This document shows, piece by piece, positions 28,271-37,438 of a stretch of 48,990 nucleotides of DNA (position 1 is the first letter of the stretch; every line of letters starts with the position of its first letter). The notes under the pieces are model-generated. The model saw nothing but the letters and a program-made list of their open reading frames with translations, ran no database searches and was not told the origin of the DNA. Location of the stretch: positions 1 to 48,990 of the forward strand of contig CACIWG010000011.1 in the NCBI GenBank assembly GCA_902590245.1, in the 5' to 3' direction. The translations under genes were made by a program, and so were the position numbers. The stretch comes from an uncultured SAR116 cluster alpha proteobacterium. Its GTDB lineage: Bacteria; Pseudomonadota; Alphaproteobacteria; Puniceispirillales; Marisalimonadaceae.

Positions 28271-29072
28271 GTTAGAAATAGATCAAAAAAATTCTTTATA
28301 TTACGAACTTGAAGAAGGTAAACAAAATACTTATACGTATGTGTTTGTAAATGCTTTAACTGGCAACACTTCTGCTTGGAATGGCGTAATAGGCAAAAGA
28401 GTAAGAGATGCAGGCCATGGTTATTTGACGTATAATTTTCGTGGACAAATTAATTCAACTTTTGATGAAAGCATCAACTTAACATCCGAAATAATAATTT
28501 CTGATCTTTTAAAATTAATTGACCATTTAAATTTGAAGAATATTATACTTTGTGGATTATCAATAGGCGGTTTATATGCAGCTATTGCCTCATTAGAAGA
28601 AATTGATGTAAAAGGTCTTGTTTTAATCAATACACTTAGAAAACCCTCTTCAAGGTTAGATTGGATAAATCGTGCCATGGTAAATGCTGCTAAACTTGGA
28701 GGTAGTGCATTAATAATGGATATGGGCATGCCAGTTATAGCTTCCCCAAAGTTTTTAGATAAAGTAAAAATTAACGCTTTAAATTTTGAAAATTATAAAC
28801 CCTTAAAGAAAAACGATGGTATCTTTAAACTTATGGAAGGTTCATTATCTGCAAACTGGTCTTTTGATTGGTCTAAAATAAATATTCCAACTCTAGTTAT
28901 GACTGGTCATTTAGACAAAATGTTTAGAATTCCAGAAGACATTGAAGAATTAGTAAAAAAATTAAAAAATTCAAGAACAATAGAATTGCCTAATTGTGGT
29001 CATTTAATTCCATTAGAAGAACCTGAAGATTTTTCCGACCATATTATTAATTTTGCAAATAATTTGCATTAA
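28257..29072 (+). CDS. Alpha/beta-hydrolase fold protein
   Basis: Cytoplasmic serine hydrolase of about 271 residues. The nucleophile elbow is GLSIGG (Ser at about 101), the acid residue is in VMTGHLDKMFRIPED (Asp), and the catalytic His is in LPNCGHLIPLEEPE. FVNALTGNTSAWNGVI near the N-terminus aligns with the usual oxyanion-hole region, although the common HG motif is replaced. The start overlaps the upstream membrane-protein gene by 14 nt. The substrate is not inferable; esters, lactones or haloalkanes are all possible in this fold. Confidence 0.85.
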   Translation: MRVSKLEIDQKNSLYYELEEGKQNTYTYVFVNALTGNTSAWNGVIGKRVRDAGHGYLTYNFRGQINSTFDESINLTSEIIISDLLKLIDHLNLKNIILCGLSIGGLYAAIASLEEIDVKGLVLINTLRKPSSRLDWINRAMVNAAKLGGSALIMDMGMPVIASPKFLDKVKINALNFENYKPLKKNDGIFKLMEGSLSANWSFDWSKINIPTLVMTGHLDKMFRIPEDIEELVKKLKNSRTIELPNCGHLIPLEEPEDFSDHIINFANNLH

Positions 29073-29716
29073 GTCTTAACTATAACTAAAATGTCATCAG
29101 GCAAAATTGATGAAAAAATAATTTCAGTTTGTCCAAATCGTTGTTCACAAATATCTTTTATCCAATTTTTATTAGTATAATACAGACCCTGTTTAATTTT
29201 TTTTTCGTTTTGATGTAATAAATTAAAAGCCATAATCTTATTTGTTTGTTTCCAGATATTAGTTAAGTTTTTTAAAATATATTTTTCCCATATCTTAATG
29301 TCTCTAGTAACACTTAAATTGAAAGTTCCAGACATTATCGAAAAGTCTACAATTCCTGTAGGCAAAGAATTTTTATAAAATTTACAGTTTTTATTCAAAA
29401 AGGTTTTTGTACAGTAATCAATTAATTTACTATTTAAATCACAGCCTTGATATTGAAAAGTTGATTGATTAACTCTATTCATCAAAAATTCAAAGAATTT
29501 CCCATAACCACAACCAATATCACAGATTGTAAATTTCTTAAGATTGTAATATTTGTTCAATGCGGTAATTATTAACTCAAATCTATGTATCTGCGTAAAT
29601 GAATTTTTCCAGAATAGTCCTTGAGCACTGTTACCATATTTCATTAATCTGTCTGTATATGAATTATTGATTTTATACTCAAGATAAGAGAAACTTAATT
29701 CATCAAAAAAATTCAT
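29069..29716 (-). CDS. SAM-dependent methyltransferase, class I
   Basis: A 215-residue Rossmann-fold methyltransferase. SAM motif I reads FTICDIGCGYGKFFEFL (about 61-77) and the acidic residue after strand 2 is in YQGCDLNSKLIDYC. FSIMSGTFNLS corresponds to motif IV. The N-terminal about 50 residues form a helical cap. It lies divergent from purT and convergent with the hydrolase gene (4-nt overlap), so context gives no hint of the substrate. Confidence 0.85.
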   Translation of the reverse strand: MNFFDELSFSYLEYKINNSYTDRLMKYGNSAQGLFWKNSFTQIHRFELIITALNKYYNLKKFTICDIGCGYGKFFEFLMNRVNQSTFQYQGCDLNSKLIDYCTKTFLNKNCKFYKNSLPTGIVDFSIMSGTFNLSVTRDIKIWEKYILKNLTNIWKQTNKIMAFNLLHQNEKKIKQGLYYTNKNWIKDICEQRFGQTEIIFSSILPDDILVIVKT

Positions 29717-29761
29717 TTTTAAATTATATGATTTTTTAAAAATATTAAAAAGAGAAATTGA

Positions 29762-30898
29762 ATGAAAAAAATTTTATTGCTTGGAAGTGGCGAGCTTGGA
29801 AAAGAATTAACAATTAGTCTTCAAAGATTTGGATGTCACATAATTGCATGTGATAAATATAAAAATGCACCTGCTATGCAAGTCTCTCAAAAATGTGAAG
29901 TTTTTGATATGTTGGATTCAAATAAATTAAAACAAGTGATTGCTGAGCACAAACCAGACTTAATAGTTCCAGAAATAGAGGCCATTGATACTGAAAGTCT
30001 TATACAATTTGAAAAGAATGGTATAAAAGTAATTCCTTCATCTAGAGCAGTTAGTATGACAATGAATAGGGATAAAATAAGAAATAGAGCAAAAGAGCTT
30101 GGAATTAAAACGGCAAGATTTGGTTATGCAGAATCTTTGGATGAATTAATTGAAATGTTTCATAATATTAATGGTAAAGTTGCAATCAAGCCAGTTATGA
30201 GTTCTTCTGGAAAGGGTCAAAGTTATGCTTCTACAGTTTCTGATGTTAGAAAAGCTTGGACTATCGCTTTAACAGGCATGAGAGGTAAGAAAAAAAAAGT
30301 TATAATTGAAGAATTTATCAATTTTGACTATGAAGTTACTTTGCTAACAATAATAGACTCAAAAGGTAACTTTCATTTTTGTCCTCCAATAGGACACGTT
30401 CAAGAAAGAGGAGACTATCAGTATAGTTGGCAACCTGCAAAATGTGAAAAAATTATTGTTAAACAAATGAAATCTATAGCAAGAAAAATTGTTAAAGATT
30501 TAGATGGTAAAGGGTTATTTGGCATAGAGTTTTTCGTAAAAAAAGGAGAGATCTTTTTTAGTGAATTAAGTCCAAGACCACATGATACTGGAATGGTAAC
30601 AATGTTTACTCAAAACTTTAGTGAATTTGACCTGCACGCTAGAGCAATATTAGATTTCACAATACCAAAAATTGAAATTTACAAAAAAGGGGTAAGCCAA
30701 GTTATTCTTGCAAATAAAAACGCACAAGGTAAGTTTTTAATCAAAGGAATTGAAAATGCATTTCAAGATAAAACTATTGATATCAGAGTTTTTGGTAAAC
30801 CTGAAACTAAACCCTACAGAAGAATGGGTGTAATTCTAGCGAGTAATATTAAAAATGCTAAAAAAGCTCTATCAAAAATCAAAGTTGTAAATATATAA
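29762..30898 (+). CDS. purT: PurT, formate-dependent GAR transformylase
   Basis: ATP-grasp enzyme that formylates glycinamide ribonucleotide in purine synthesis using formate and ATP instead of formyl-folate. Conserved text: KKILLLGSGELGKELTISLQ at the start, VIACDKYKNAPAMQVS-like NAD/GAR region, PSSRAVSMTMNRDKIRNRAKELG, GKVAIKPVMSSSGKGQS for the ATP loop and FFSELSPRPHDTGMVTM for metal binding. The length of 378 residues is normal. The gene is monocistronic and starts 45 bases from a divergent methyltransferase gene. Confidence 0.96.
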   Translation: MKKILLLGSGELGKELTISLQRFGCHIIACDKYKNAPAMQVSQKCEVFDMLDSNKLKQVIAEHKPDLIVPEIEAIDTESLIQFEKNGIKVIPSSRAVSMTMNRDKIRNRAKELGIKTARFGYAESLDELIEMFHNINGKVAIKPVMSSSGKGQSYASTVSDVRKAWTIALTGMRGKKKKVIIEEFINFDYEVTLLTIIDSKGNFHFCPPIGHVQERGDYQYSWQPAKCEKIIVKQMKSIARKIVKDLDGKGLFGIEFFVKKGEIFFSELSPRPHDTGMVTMFTQNFSEFDLHARAILDFTIPKIEIYKKGVSQVILANKNAQGKFLIKGIENAFQDKTIDIRVFGKPETKPYRRMGVILASNIKNAKKALSKIKVVNI

Positions 30899-30903
30899 AT
30901 TTA

Positions 30904-31710
30904 TTAATTATGTAAACTATCTTCTGTAATGTCTGTAATTAACATATGTCCAGGGGTATGAGTAATACAAAATGGTATTTTTGCCTCTATAATTGCATTT
31001 TGAGGAGTGACTCCACAAGCCCAAAACATGTACTCTTCTTCTTCATTTTTTTTTCTGGGACAGTCACCCCAGTCAGGATTTAAAATATCGTTAATGCCAA
31101 TTTTATTTGGATTACCTACATGAATTGGTTCTCCGTGAGCAAAAGAGAAACTTCCTGAGACTTTTTTAACTCTATTTATATCTTTTTTATTAAAAATTCT
31201 CATTGATACAACCATTTGGCTATTAAATGGGCCACTTCTAGTGTTTTTGATATTTGTTCTATACATAGGCACAACTTTATTATTTTTAATGTGGTCTATT
31301 TCTAGTCCAGAATTAATAAGAGCTTCTTCAAATGAAAAAGAACATCCAATAGCAAAAGCTATAAATTTATCATTCCAATATTCTTTAATATTTCGAACAC
31401 AGGCAACTAAATCTCCATTCTTATAAATATTATATAATGGTACATCAAGTCTAATATCAATATCATCACCTAAAGTGTTAAAATATGGGTTATTTATTTT
31501 TGTTTGACCTACTAAAGGACATGCTTTCGGGTTTAATTTACAAAAATTTAAAAAATCTTGTGCATATTCATTTGGTAAAATGACGATATTAGCTTGAAGT
31601 TTATTAGCTGCTAAACCTGAGGTGTGATTATTATAATGTTCTAATCTAATTCTTTTTCTTATGGATTGCGAACTTAACTTTCTAGCATCTTTAAAATTTA
31701 TAGTTTGCAT
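30904..31710 (-). CDS. DUF1445 family protein (YcsI-like putative hydro-lyase)
   Basis: Member of the DUF1445/YcsI family; a mammalian relative is a D-glutamate cyclase and bacterial members are annotated as putative hydro-lyases. Family landmarks include HTSGLAANKLQANIVILP near the N-terminus, FCKLNPKACPLVG, FIAFAIGCSFSFEEALINSG, PMYRTNI and the C-terminal WACGVTPQNAIIEAKIPF followed by ITHTPGHMLITD. The length of 268 residues is typical. It diverges from the JmjC-type gene across 185 bases of featureless AT-rich DNA. The substrate here is unknown. Confidence 0.92.
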   Translation of the reverse strand: MQTINFKDARKLSSQSIRKRIRLEHYNNHTSGLAANKLQANIVILPNEYAQDFLNFCKLNPKACPLVGQTKINNPYFNTLGDDIDIRLDVPLYNIYKNGDLVACVRNIKEYWNDKFIAFAIGCSFSFEEALINSGLEIDHIKNNKVVPMYRTNIKNTRSGPFNSQMVVSMRIFNKKDINRVKKVSGSFSFAHGEPIHVGNPNKIGINDILNPDWGDCPRKKNEEEEYMFWACGVTPQNAIIEAKIPFCITHTPGHMLITDITEDSLHN

Positions 31711-31895
31711 TTTTACATTTTATTATTTTTACATTCATTTTCAATTTCTTTTTATAAATTAAATAATTATAATCAATAAAGTAAATTGCTTTTTATGAAA
31801 AAATAAATGTTAAAATTAATATAATTCTCATGATATTATGAAATTTACGTATATACACGATAATCAGAATTTTTAAACTTTAGGATAGATTAAAC

Positions 31896-33053
31896 ATGTC
31901 AAATTATTTTTCTAATGATCAAATTGATCTCTTAGCAAAAGCCAAAAGTGAAAAGAAATATATTCACTTAAAAAACGAAAATGAAAATTTAAAAGAAGTT
32001 ATGAATATAAATAACCTTAATAAACTTATTTCTATGCATAATTGTTGGGATCAAAAAAATTTTTCCTTAGTTTTAAATAAAAATAAGGTGCCTTTCTCAG
32101 CATTTTTAACAACTGGTGATGCATTAGGTTTTGCTAAAATGGCTCCAGATCCTACAAAAGTTGAAAATTATATAAAAAAAGGAGCTTCTCTTGTTTTAAA
32201 TGATTTAGTTTATTTCTCCAAAGAGATTGAAAAATTAGCTAGTGATTTGCAAACTATTACAAATGGAAGATGTCAAGCGAACCTATATTTTTCTATGCAA
32301 AGTCATCAGGCTTTTGCGCCTCATTTTGATACTCATGACGTATTTGCTTTACATTGTGAAGGAGAAAAACTTTGGAATATATATGATAATATTGAAAAAG
32401 ATCCAATTAATCATCCTATATATAAACAAGAGTTAAGTGATAAAACGGAGAAGCCAGGAAAAATAATAGATCAGGTTCTTTTAAAACCAGGTGATTTGTT
32501 ATATTTGCCAAGAGGGCAATTTCACGATGCTTTAGCATCAAAAAATGGTGCGATGCATATTGCTTTTGGAATAACATATTTAAAGCCAATAGATATATTT
32601 CAATATTATTATGAACAATTTATTGTAAATGATTATTTTAGATCTGATATCAGAGATATTAATTCAACTGACGAGATGAAAGATATTCATACTAAAATAA
32701 CAGCTCAGTTAAATAATATTTTGAATAATGATAAATTGTATGAACATTCACTCAATTATTTTAAAAAATGGCCATATAAATTTACATGCTATGATGTAAA
32801 ACAATTAATAAATGACGGTGTTCAATATGAAGTTGTAAAAAATATTTCAATCATAGAGGAAGAAGAAAAGCTCTTTTTGGTTAATGAAAAACATAAAGTT
32901 CCAGTTCCTGAAAAGTTTACAAAGATAACTAAATTTGCTTTTGAAAATAAAATAGTTAGTTATAAATCCATTAAATCTAGGTTTAACAATATTGAAGATG
33001 AAACAATTAATGAATTTATTAATGCTATGAAAAATATGAAAGTTTTTATATGA
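31896..33053 (+). CDS. JmjC/cupin-4 type Fe(II)/2-oxoglutarate oxygenase
   Basis: Non-haem iron dioxygenase of the bacterial JmjC (cupin_4) group, whose studied members hydroxylate ribosomal proteins (RoxA/YcfD) or small substrates. The iron triad is visible as HFDTHDVF (His and Asp of HxD) and the distal His in LYLPRGQFHDALA. PDPTKVENYIKKGASLVLND precedes it as in the family. The C-terminal about 150 residues form a helical and winged domain as in ribosomal oxygenases. At 385 residues it is in range. No neighbour identifies the substrate. Confidence 0.85.
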   Translation: MSNYFSNDQIDLLAKAKSEKKYIHLKNENENLKEVMNINNLNKLISMHNCWDQKNFSLVLNKNKVPFSAFLTTGDALGFAKMAPDPTKVENYIKKGASLVLNDLVYFSKEIEKLASDLQTITNGRCQANLYFSMQSHQAFAPHFDTHDVFALHCEGEKLWNIYDNIEKDPINHPIYKQELSDKTEKPGKIIDQVLLKPGDLLYLPRGQFHDALASKNGAMHIAFGITYLKPIDIFQYYYEQFIVNDYFRSDIRDINSTDEMKDIHTKITAQLNNILNNDKLYEHSLNYFKKWPYKFTCYDVKQLINDGVQYEVVKNISIIEEEEKLFLVNEKHKVPVPEKFTKITKFAFENKIVSYKSIKSRFNNIEDETINEFINAMKNMKVFI

Positions 33054-33057
33054 TTGC

Positions 33058-33089
33058 TTTTTTTACAGATAAATATTTGTAAAAATTTT
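33058..33089. terminator. Weak bidirectional terminator between convergent genes
   Basis: Stem TTTTTACAGAT/ATTTGTAAAAA (33060-33070 with 33075-33085, including one G-U pair) around AAAT, flanked by T on one side and A then TTTT on the other. It lies between the ends of the JmjC-type gene and the serine-protease gene. The stem has few GC pairs, so strength is doubtful. Confidence 0.4.
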
Positions 33090-33097
33090 ATTCTAAT

Positions 33098-34354
33098 TTA
33101 GTTTATATAAATATCTTTTTTATTTATCTTTAATTTTAAGAAATAGTCAGTTGTCATAGCGTCGTTTCTACTGCTATAACACCTTGTAATAATATCTACC
33201 TGTTTTTTGTTTATTACTAAGGATTTGATTTGCTTTAAATCTTTCGGCTCTATTTTTTCAACTGATTTAATCCAACAATGTTGCCACATTCCAGCTAATT
33301 CAGCTTCGGTTCCATCAATAACACTATGAATAAAAAAAGGCTTTTTTACATCATCATATTTTGAACTATAATCTTTTGAAATAATAGCTCCAGAGAGATA
33401 TAAATATTTTCTATCTAATACTTTTTGGCGTGGTTTTAATTTAATATAGTAAGTATCTATACCCTGATCATTTTGAAAAGTTAATTTTGCTTTTCCTTTT
33501 TTTCCTCGCAAATAAAAACTTAACTCAGATGGAGAATTGATTTTTTTGTCATCAACTGCTACTAGTAATGAACCAATTTCAATATGTTTGCCATTGTAAA
33601 AAAAACTGCTTACTTTTTTATAATTTTCTGTCTCTCTGTCCTGAGCAAATCGTAAAGGTAAGTTAATAGGTGATGGATCTTTTCCTTGTTTAAAAAGATT
33701 AAGAATTATACAAACGTAATTTGAGGGTACAGCAAAGCTAAGTCCTTGAGAATTCTTAAATGATGATTTATTTATACCTATTACTAAACCTGTATCTAAA
33801 TTAATAAGTGGACCACCTGAGTTTCCACTATTTATAGCTGCATCAGTTTGTATTACGTCTTTACCTCTGTAGAATCTATACTTTGATACAATTCCTCTAG
33901 AGGCTGAAAATGATAAGCCTTTGGGATGTCCAAATGCAGCAACTGATGTACCATTCGCAACTTTTTTATCACACATAAGTTTTGCTTCTTTAACTTTTGA
34001 AGGAATATTTGAGGGTTTGATTTTTATAATTGCCATATCTATTTCTGGATCGACATAAACTTGCTTGGCAGAAATAAAATCATTATCTCTAAATGCAACT
34101 CTTACTTTTGAAATTGAACTACCTGTGACATGTGCATTTGTGATAATTAACCCTTTGTTTTTGTCAACAAGAAAGCCACTACCTAATCTTAAACCTACTT
34201 TTTTATCCTCAATAAAAGGTTTGTCAACTGAAACTCTTAATTTAACTGAATATAAGCTAGCATCATCTAAGTAAATTTCAGATAATGATTTGGAATAAGA
34301 TTGTTTGACTGCAGTGTATAAAAAAAACATAACAAGTAAAATCAACCTATTCAT
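33098..34354 (-). CDS. Exported trypsin-like serine protease with PDZ-like regions
   Basis: DegP/HtrA-related S1 protease of 418 residues. A signal peptide covers about 1-21. The triad is His75 (TNAHV), Asp106 (DPEIDMAIIK) and Ser179 (INSGNSGGPL). The region about 250-300 (IEIGSLLVAVDDKKINSPSE) resembles a PDZ domain, and a second diverged one may follow at 315-385. Expected location is the periplasm, with a role in quality control or targeted cleavage. It stands at the low-coordinate end of an accessory gene group that encodes a second protease of the same class (40592-39408). Confidence 0.88.
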   Translation of the reverse strand: MNRLILLVMFFLYTAVKQSYSKSLSEIYLDDASLYSVKLRVSVDKPFIEDKKVGLRLGSGFLVDKNKGLIITNAHVTGSSISKVRVAFRDNDFISAKQVYVDPEIDMAIIKIKPSNIPSKVKEAKLMCDKKVANGTSVAAFGHPKGLSFSASRGIVSKYRFYRGKDVIQTDAAINSGNSGGPLINLDTGLVIGINKSSFKNSQGLSFAVPSNYVCIILNLFKQGKDPSPINLPLRFAQDRETENYKKVSSFFYNGKHIEIGSLLVAVDDKKINSPSELSFYLRGKKGKAKLTFQNDQGIDTYYIKLKPRQKVLDRKYLYLSGAIISKDYSSKYDDVKKPFFIHSVIDGTEAELAGMWQHCWIKSVEKIEPKDLKQIKSLVINKKQVDIITRCYSSRNDAMTTDYFLKLKINKKDIYIN

Positions 34355-34399
34355 AATTTAAAATTATACTAAAATTTATTTAATAAAAAATAACTAATG

Positions 34400-34534
34400 T
34401 TATAAAAGATCTATAGGCTCCCTATCATCGTTTAATAATCTTTCTTGTAATGAAGTAAACTCTGTATATTTTAACCTTAAATCAATTATATGTCTTGCAA
34501 AACAAGAGTTGATTTTCTTAAGTTTTTTCTCCAT
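34400..34534 (-). CDS. Short overlapping frame, possible frameshifted tail of the next gene
   Basis: An open frame of 44 codons beginning MEKKLKKINSC and ending EPIDLL overlaps the 3' end of the 182-codon gene upstream (34486-35034) in another frame. Its amino acid make-up (HIIDLRLKYTEFTSLQERLL) looks coding. It could be a separate small gene, or the original C-terminus of the upstream protein displaced by an indel in the A run around 34524. No ribosome site is evident at its ATG, which favours the second view slightly. Confidence 0.35.
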   Translation of the reverse strand: MEKKLKKINSCFARHIIDLRLKYTEFTSLQERLLNDDREPIDLL

Positions 34535-35034
34535 TTATTGGTATCATCATCATCTTCATAAGAAACTAATAATCTTCTGCCCTCTACTTTATCTCTTAGT
34601 AAAATCGTATTCATATCTAAGTGATGTTTTAAAGAGATAGCTGGATGCCCTTCTATTTGATTAAACAATTCAGATAATTCATGAGTTGCTTTATAACGAT
34701 TTAAATTTCCTTTAAGTTTAATTCGGTCATAATGCTCTTTTATAGTTACAGTAATTAAGTTTAATTTTTGCAACCCTTCAAAGACTTGCATAGCCACACT
34801 GTAAGTTTGATTAGGATCACGATATGTTTGTAAAGCTGAATAATAATTTTTATTCTTTTGTATAGAAGATTCATGATCATGATGCGTAAAGTGTTTCTTC
34901 CAAAGTTCTATTAATTGATGGGTAACAGCATAATCAAATCTTATCTGTTCTTTTTCAGTTCTTGCACGTGAGCGTATATCCTTTGAATCTATTTCAGGTG
35001 ATATCTTTTTACATAATTCATTGAATGAATGCAT
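34486..35034 (-). CDS. Cytoplasmic basic protein of unknown function
   Basis: I do not recognise this 182-residue protein. It has no signal peptide or membrane segment. It is hydrophilic, helical and His-rich (HFTHHDHESS, EGHPAISLKHHLDMN), with a short acidic run EDDDDTNK near the C-terminus. The last residues STLVLQDI end abruptly where another frame continues with coding-like text. It lies alone on the minus strand between a protease gene and the divergent Sel1-protein gene, inside the accessory stretch. No function is proposed. Confidence 0.65.
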   Translation of the reverse strand: MHSFNELCKKISPEIDSKDIRSRARTEKEQIRFDYAVTHQLIELWKKHFTHHDHESSIQKNKNYYSALQTYRDPNQTYSVAMQVFEGLQKLNLITVTIKEHYDRIKLKGNLNRYKATHELSELFNQIEGHPAISLKHHLDMNTILLRDKVEGRRLLVSYEDDDDTNKWRKNLRKSTLVLQDI

Positions 35035-35148
35035 AAAGGTAACTTATATTAATGTGATTTATATAACAATTCAGAATACTATATTAATAAAGAGGGTCCC
35101 AGAGGGCCAATACTAAGAACAGTTATTTAATAAACATGTTCAATACTA

Positions 35149-35176
35149 TTGCAGAAAATAGAATCATTAATATAAT
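35149..35176 (+). promoter_or_regulatory. Possible leaderless promoter of the Sel1-repeat gene
   Basis: A perfect TATAAT at 35171-35176 is preceded at a 16-base spacing by a partial -35 TTGCAG (35149-35154). The ATG is at 35183, where the transcript would be expected to begin, and no Shine-Dalgarno is seen. This suggests a leaderless mRNA. Confidence 0.4.
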
Positions 35177-35182
35177 ATTGAT

Positions 35183-37438
35183 ATGAATTTTCTACAAAAG
35201 ATATTAGTTGTACTTTTTATTTCAATTTCAGGATCATTAAAAGCTGGTGAAGTAACAGATTTATATGAAAATGAAGAATTCGATGCAGCTTATAGATTAG
35301 GTTATGCACAAGCATTAAATGGTGACCCGGAGAGTCTTTTTATAATAGGTAAAATATTAATTGGGGGTGAAGGTTCTTCTGAAGAAAACGTAAAAAGAGG
35401 GTTAAAATTTATAAAATCTGCAGCTGATGATAACTACCAAAAAGCTATAATATTTTCTGCAGAAGTTTATGAAGAAGGTGAAATTATAAAACAAAATAAT
35501 GATATTGCATTAAAGTATTATGAAAGATGTGCAGAAAACGGATCATCAAAATGTAAAAAGAAAAGAGATAAGCTATATATTAAATTAACTGGAGAGATCA
35601 GCAAAAAAACTTGTAAAACTTATAATAAAACAAATAAAAAATTAGCAAACAAGATCGCAAGATGTATTGTAAGTGGGCATTTAGAAGGCAATGCTTCAAG
35701 TTATTATCTGATATCTTTCGATAAAGGAAATACTAACGATTTTATTAGAGCTGCAAATAGGATGTTGAAGCCTGATGCAGGGTCAAACTTAATGGTATTG
35801 ATTAAAAAATTGCCAGATTTTTATAGAAAAGCAAATAAAACACAAATTAAAAAATTATCTAGTACAGCCAAAAAATATGGATATGATTTCAAATCATGTA
35901 ATATCACAATTGATAAAAAAGATAGGCTTGGTTTTAAAAAAAATAAAAACAAAGGCAATGTTGAAGCATGTGTATTTGCAGGGGTTGCCGGGGATAGTGA
36001 AGCATCAGCTGTTGTTGCAAAATGGTGGAGAGATGGATTAAAAGGTTTACCCAAAGATTCTAAAATCGCGAAAATCATGATAAATAAAGCTATTTCAAGC
36101 AAAAGGGTAAATTATGCTAATGTTTTAAAATCTCTGGAAAATAATCCAAGAGAGCATTTCATTCAAGCAAGAAAGTTCATCGAAACTTCTCCTATAAGCA
36201 AAAAAATTGTAGCTAAAGAATTAAAATTTGAAGCTAGATTTTTAGCAGCTGAAAAAGAACGAGAGTTTGCTGAAGAGGCCCGAGACATCGCTTTTGTACT
36301 AAGTAACGTTAATTGGATGGGATTGAAATCTGAAACATTGGCTAAAATTCACTTGCTATATTACACAGATTACCAAGATTATAATGAAATTGCTTCTTCT
36401 CTTAAAGTAAAAGAAAACTTTAATAAAATTCCATTTTCAGAAGATTTATTTGAAAAACTTGTACGTGCTCCAAATGAAAATGCAGGTCAATTAGCACGTA
36501 AATTTTTAGAGCAAAAAATGCTGGTAGATTGTGATGCCTTAGATTACGCGACCGAAAATGATGTGGTAAGTAATAGTTATTTAAGAAAAGCTCAAAAAAA
36601 AATGGGAAACCAATGTATGCAAATTGCTGGAACTTCCAAAAAATCAATGGAAGAACTTATGATGGAAGCTGAAGTTGACTTTGAAAAAAGAAAAACACTA
36701 ATTGAAAATCGATTAAATGCGAATAAACCGTGTTTAGATTACAAAATATATCTGAAAAATAAATATAGATTAAGCACTAATATAAATTATTTAGAAATTA
36801 ATTTTAAAAAATTAAATAGAAAATGTTCTAAAAATGAAGCTGTTATCTATGAAAAAGCAAAAGAGGCATATTTTTCTGGAAATTATGATGATGCACATGA
36901 TTTATCGGAACAATCATGTAACTTAAAAAAATCGGCTGGATGTGAAATATTAGCATCCATTATTAAAGACCAAAAATCTATTCGATCTAAAAGTATGGAT
37001 CTAAGTAAAATCAAAAGTCGAGTTATTTATTATCTTGAAAAAGGCCATGAGAGCGAGGATGATAAAAGTACAGCTATGCTCTTTGATTTATATAATCAAG
37101 GCCCACTTTCAGCTTACAGTAGTTTTAGTAAAGCGGAGGAGTATATAGGTATTTTAAGAAATAAAAAAAGTACTGCTGCTCGTGTGAGACAAAAAACAGA
37201 TTGTTTTTCAAATAGAAAGATGGATATATTGAAATTTATTACAAATGATTGCAGACCTGTCTGTATATGGGCTGAAGAAGAATTAATGAATAAAGATAAA
37301 GAACAAAAATATGATGTAGCTTCACTCAATGCTATGGAAGTTGTTACATCTAATGCTGTTTGTTGTCCAGAGGGTTCTGGTCAGTGTAAAAATAAAAAAA
37401 TAAAAAGTAATATTAGTAACTCTAGTTCTAATCAATAA
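35183..37438 (+). CDS. Large exported Sel1/TPR-repeat protein
   Basis: A 751-residue secreted protein. A signal peptide (ending SLKA before GEV) leads into Sel1-type repeats at about 30-130 (GDPESLFIIGKILIGGEGSSEENVKRGLKFIKSAADDNYQKAIIF style spacing, described here by pattern). The middle is helical with further Sel1-like pieces (about 250-300, VFAGVAGDSEASAVVAKWWR). The C-terminal about 250 residues are Cys-rich, consistent with disulphides in the periplasm. Sel1 arrays usually bind peptides or proteins. It overlaps the convergent unknown gene at its 3' end by 11 nt. The partner is unknown. Confidence 0.8.
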   Translation: MNFLQKILVVLFISISGSLKAGEVTDLYENEEFDAAYRLGYAQALNGDPESLFIIGKILIGGEGSSEENVKRGLKFIKSAADDNYQKAIIFSAEVYEEGEIIKQNNDIALKYYERCAENGSSKCKKKRDKLYIKLTGEISKKTCKTYNKTNKKLANKIARCIVSGHLEGNASSYYLISFDKGNTNDFIRAANRMLKPDAGSNLMVLIKKLPDFYRKANKTQIKKLSSTAKKYGYDFKSCNITIDKKDRLGFKKNKNKGNVEACVFAGVAGDSEASAVVAKWWRDGLKGLPKDSKIAKIMINKAISSKRVNYANVLKSLENNPREHFIQARKFIETSPISKKIVAKELKFEARFLAAEKEREFAEEARDIAFVLSNVNWMGLKSETLAKIHLLYYTDYQDYNEIASSLKVKENFNKIPFSEDLFEKLVRAPNENAGQLARKFLEQKMLVDCDALDYATENDVVSNSYLRKAQKKMGNQCMQIAGTSKKSMEELMMEAEVDFEKRKTLIENRLNANKPCLDYKIYLKNKYRLSTNINYLEINFKKLNRKCSKNEAVIYEKAKEAYFSGNYDDAHDLSEQSCNLKKSAGCEILASIIKDQKSIRSKSMDLSKIKSRVIYYLEKGHESEDDKSTAMLFDLYNQGPLSAYSSFSKAEEYIGILRNKKSTAARVRQKTDCFSNRKMDILKFITNDCRPVCIWAEEELMNKDKEQKYDVASLNAMEVVTSNAVCCPEGSGQCKNKKIKSNISNSSSNQ

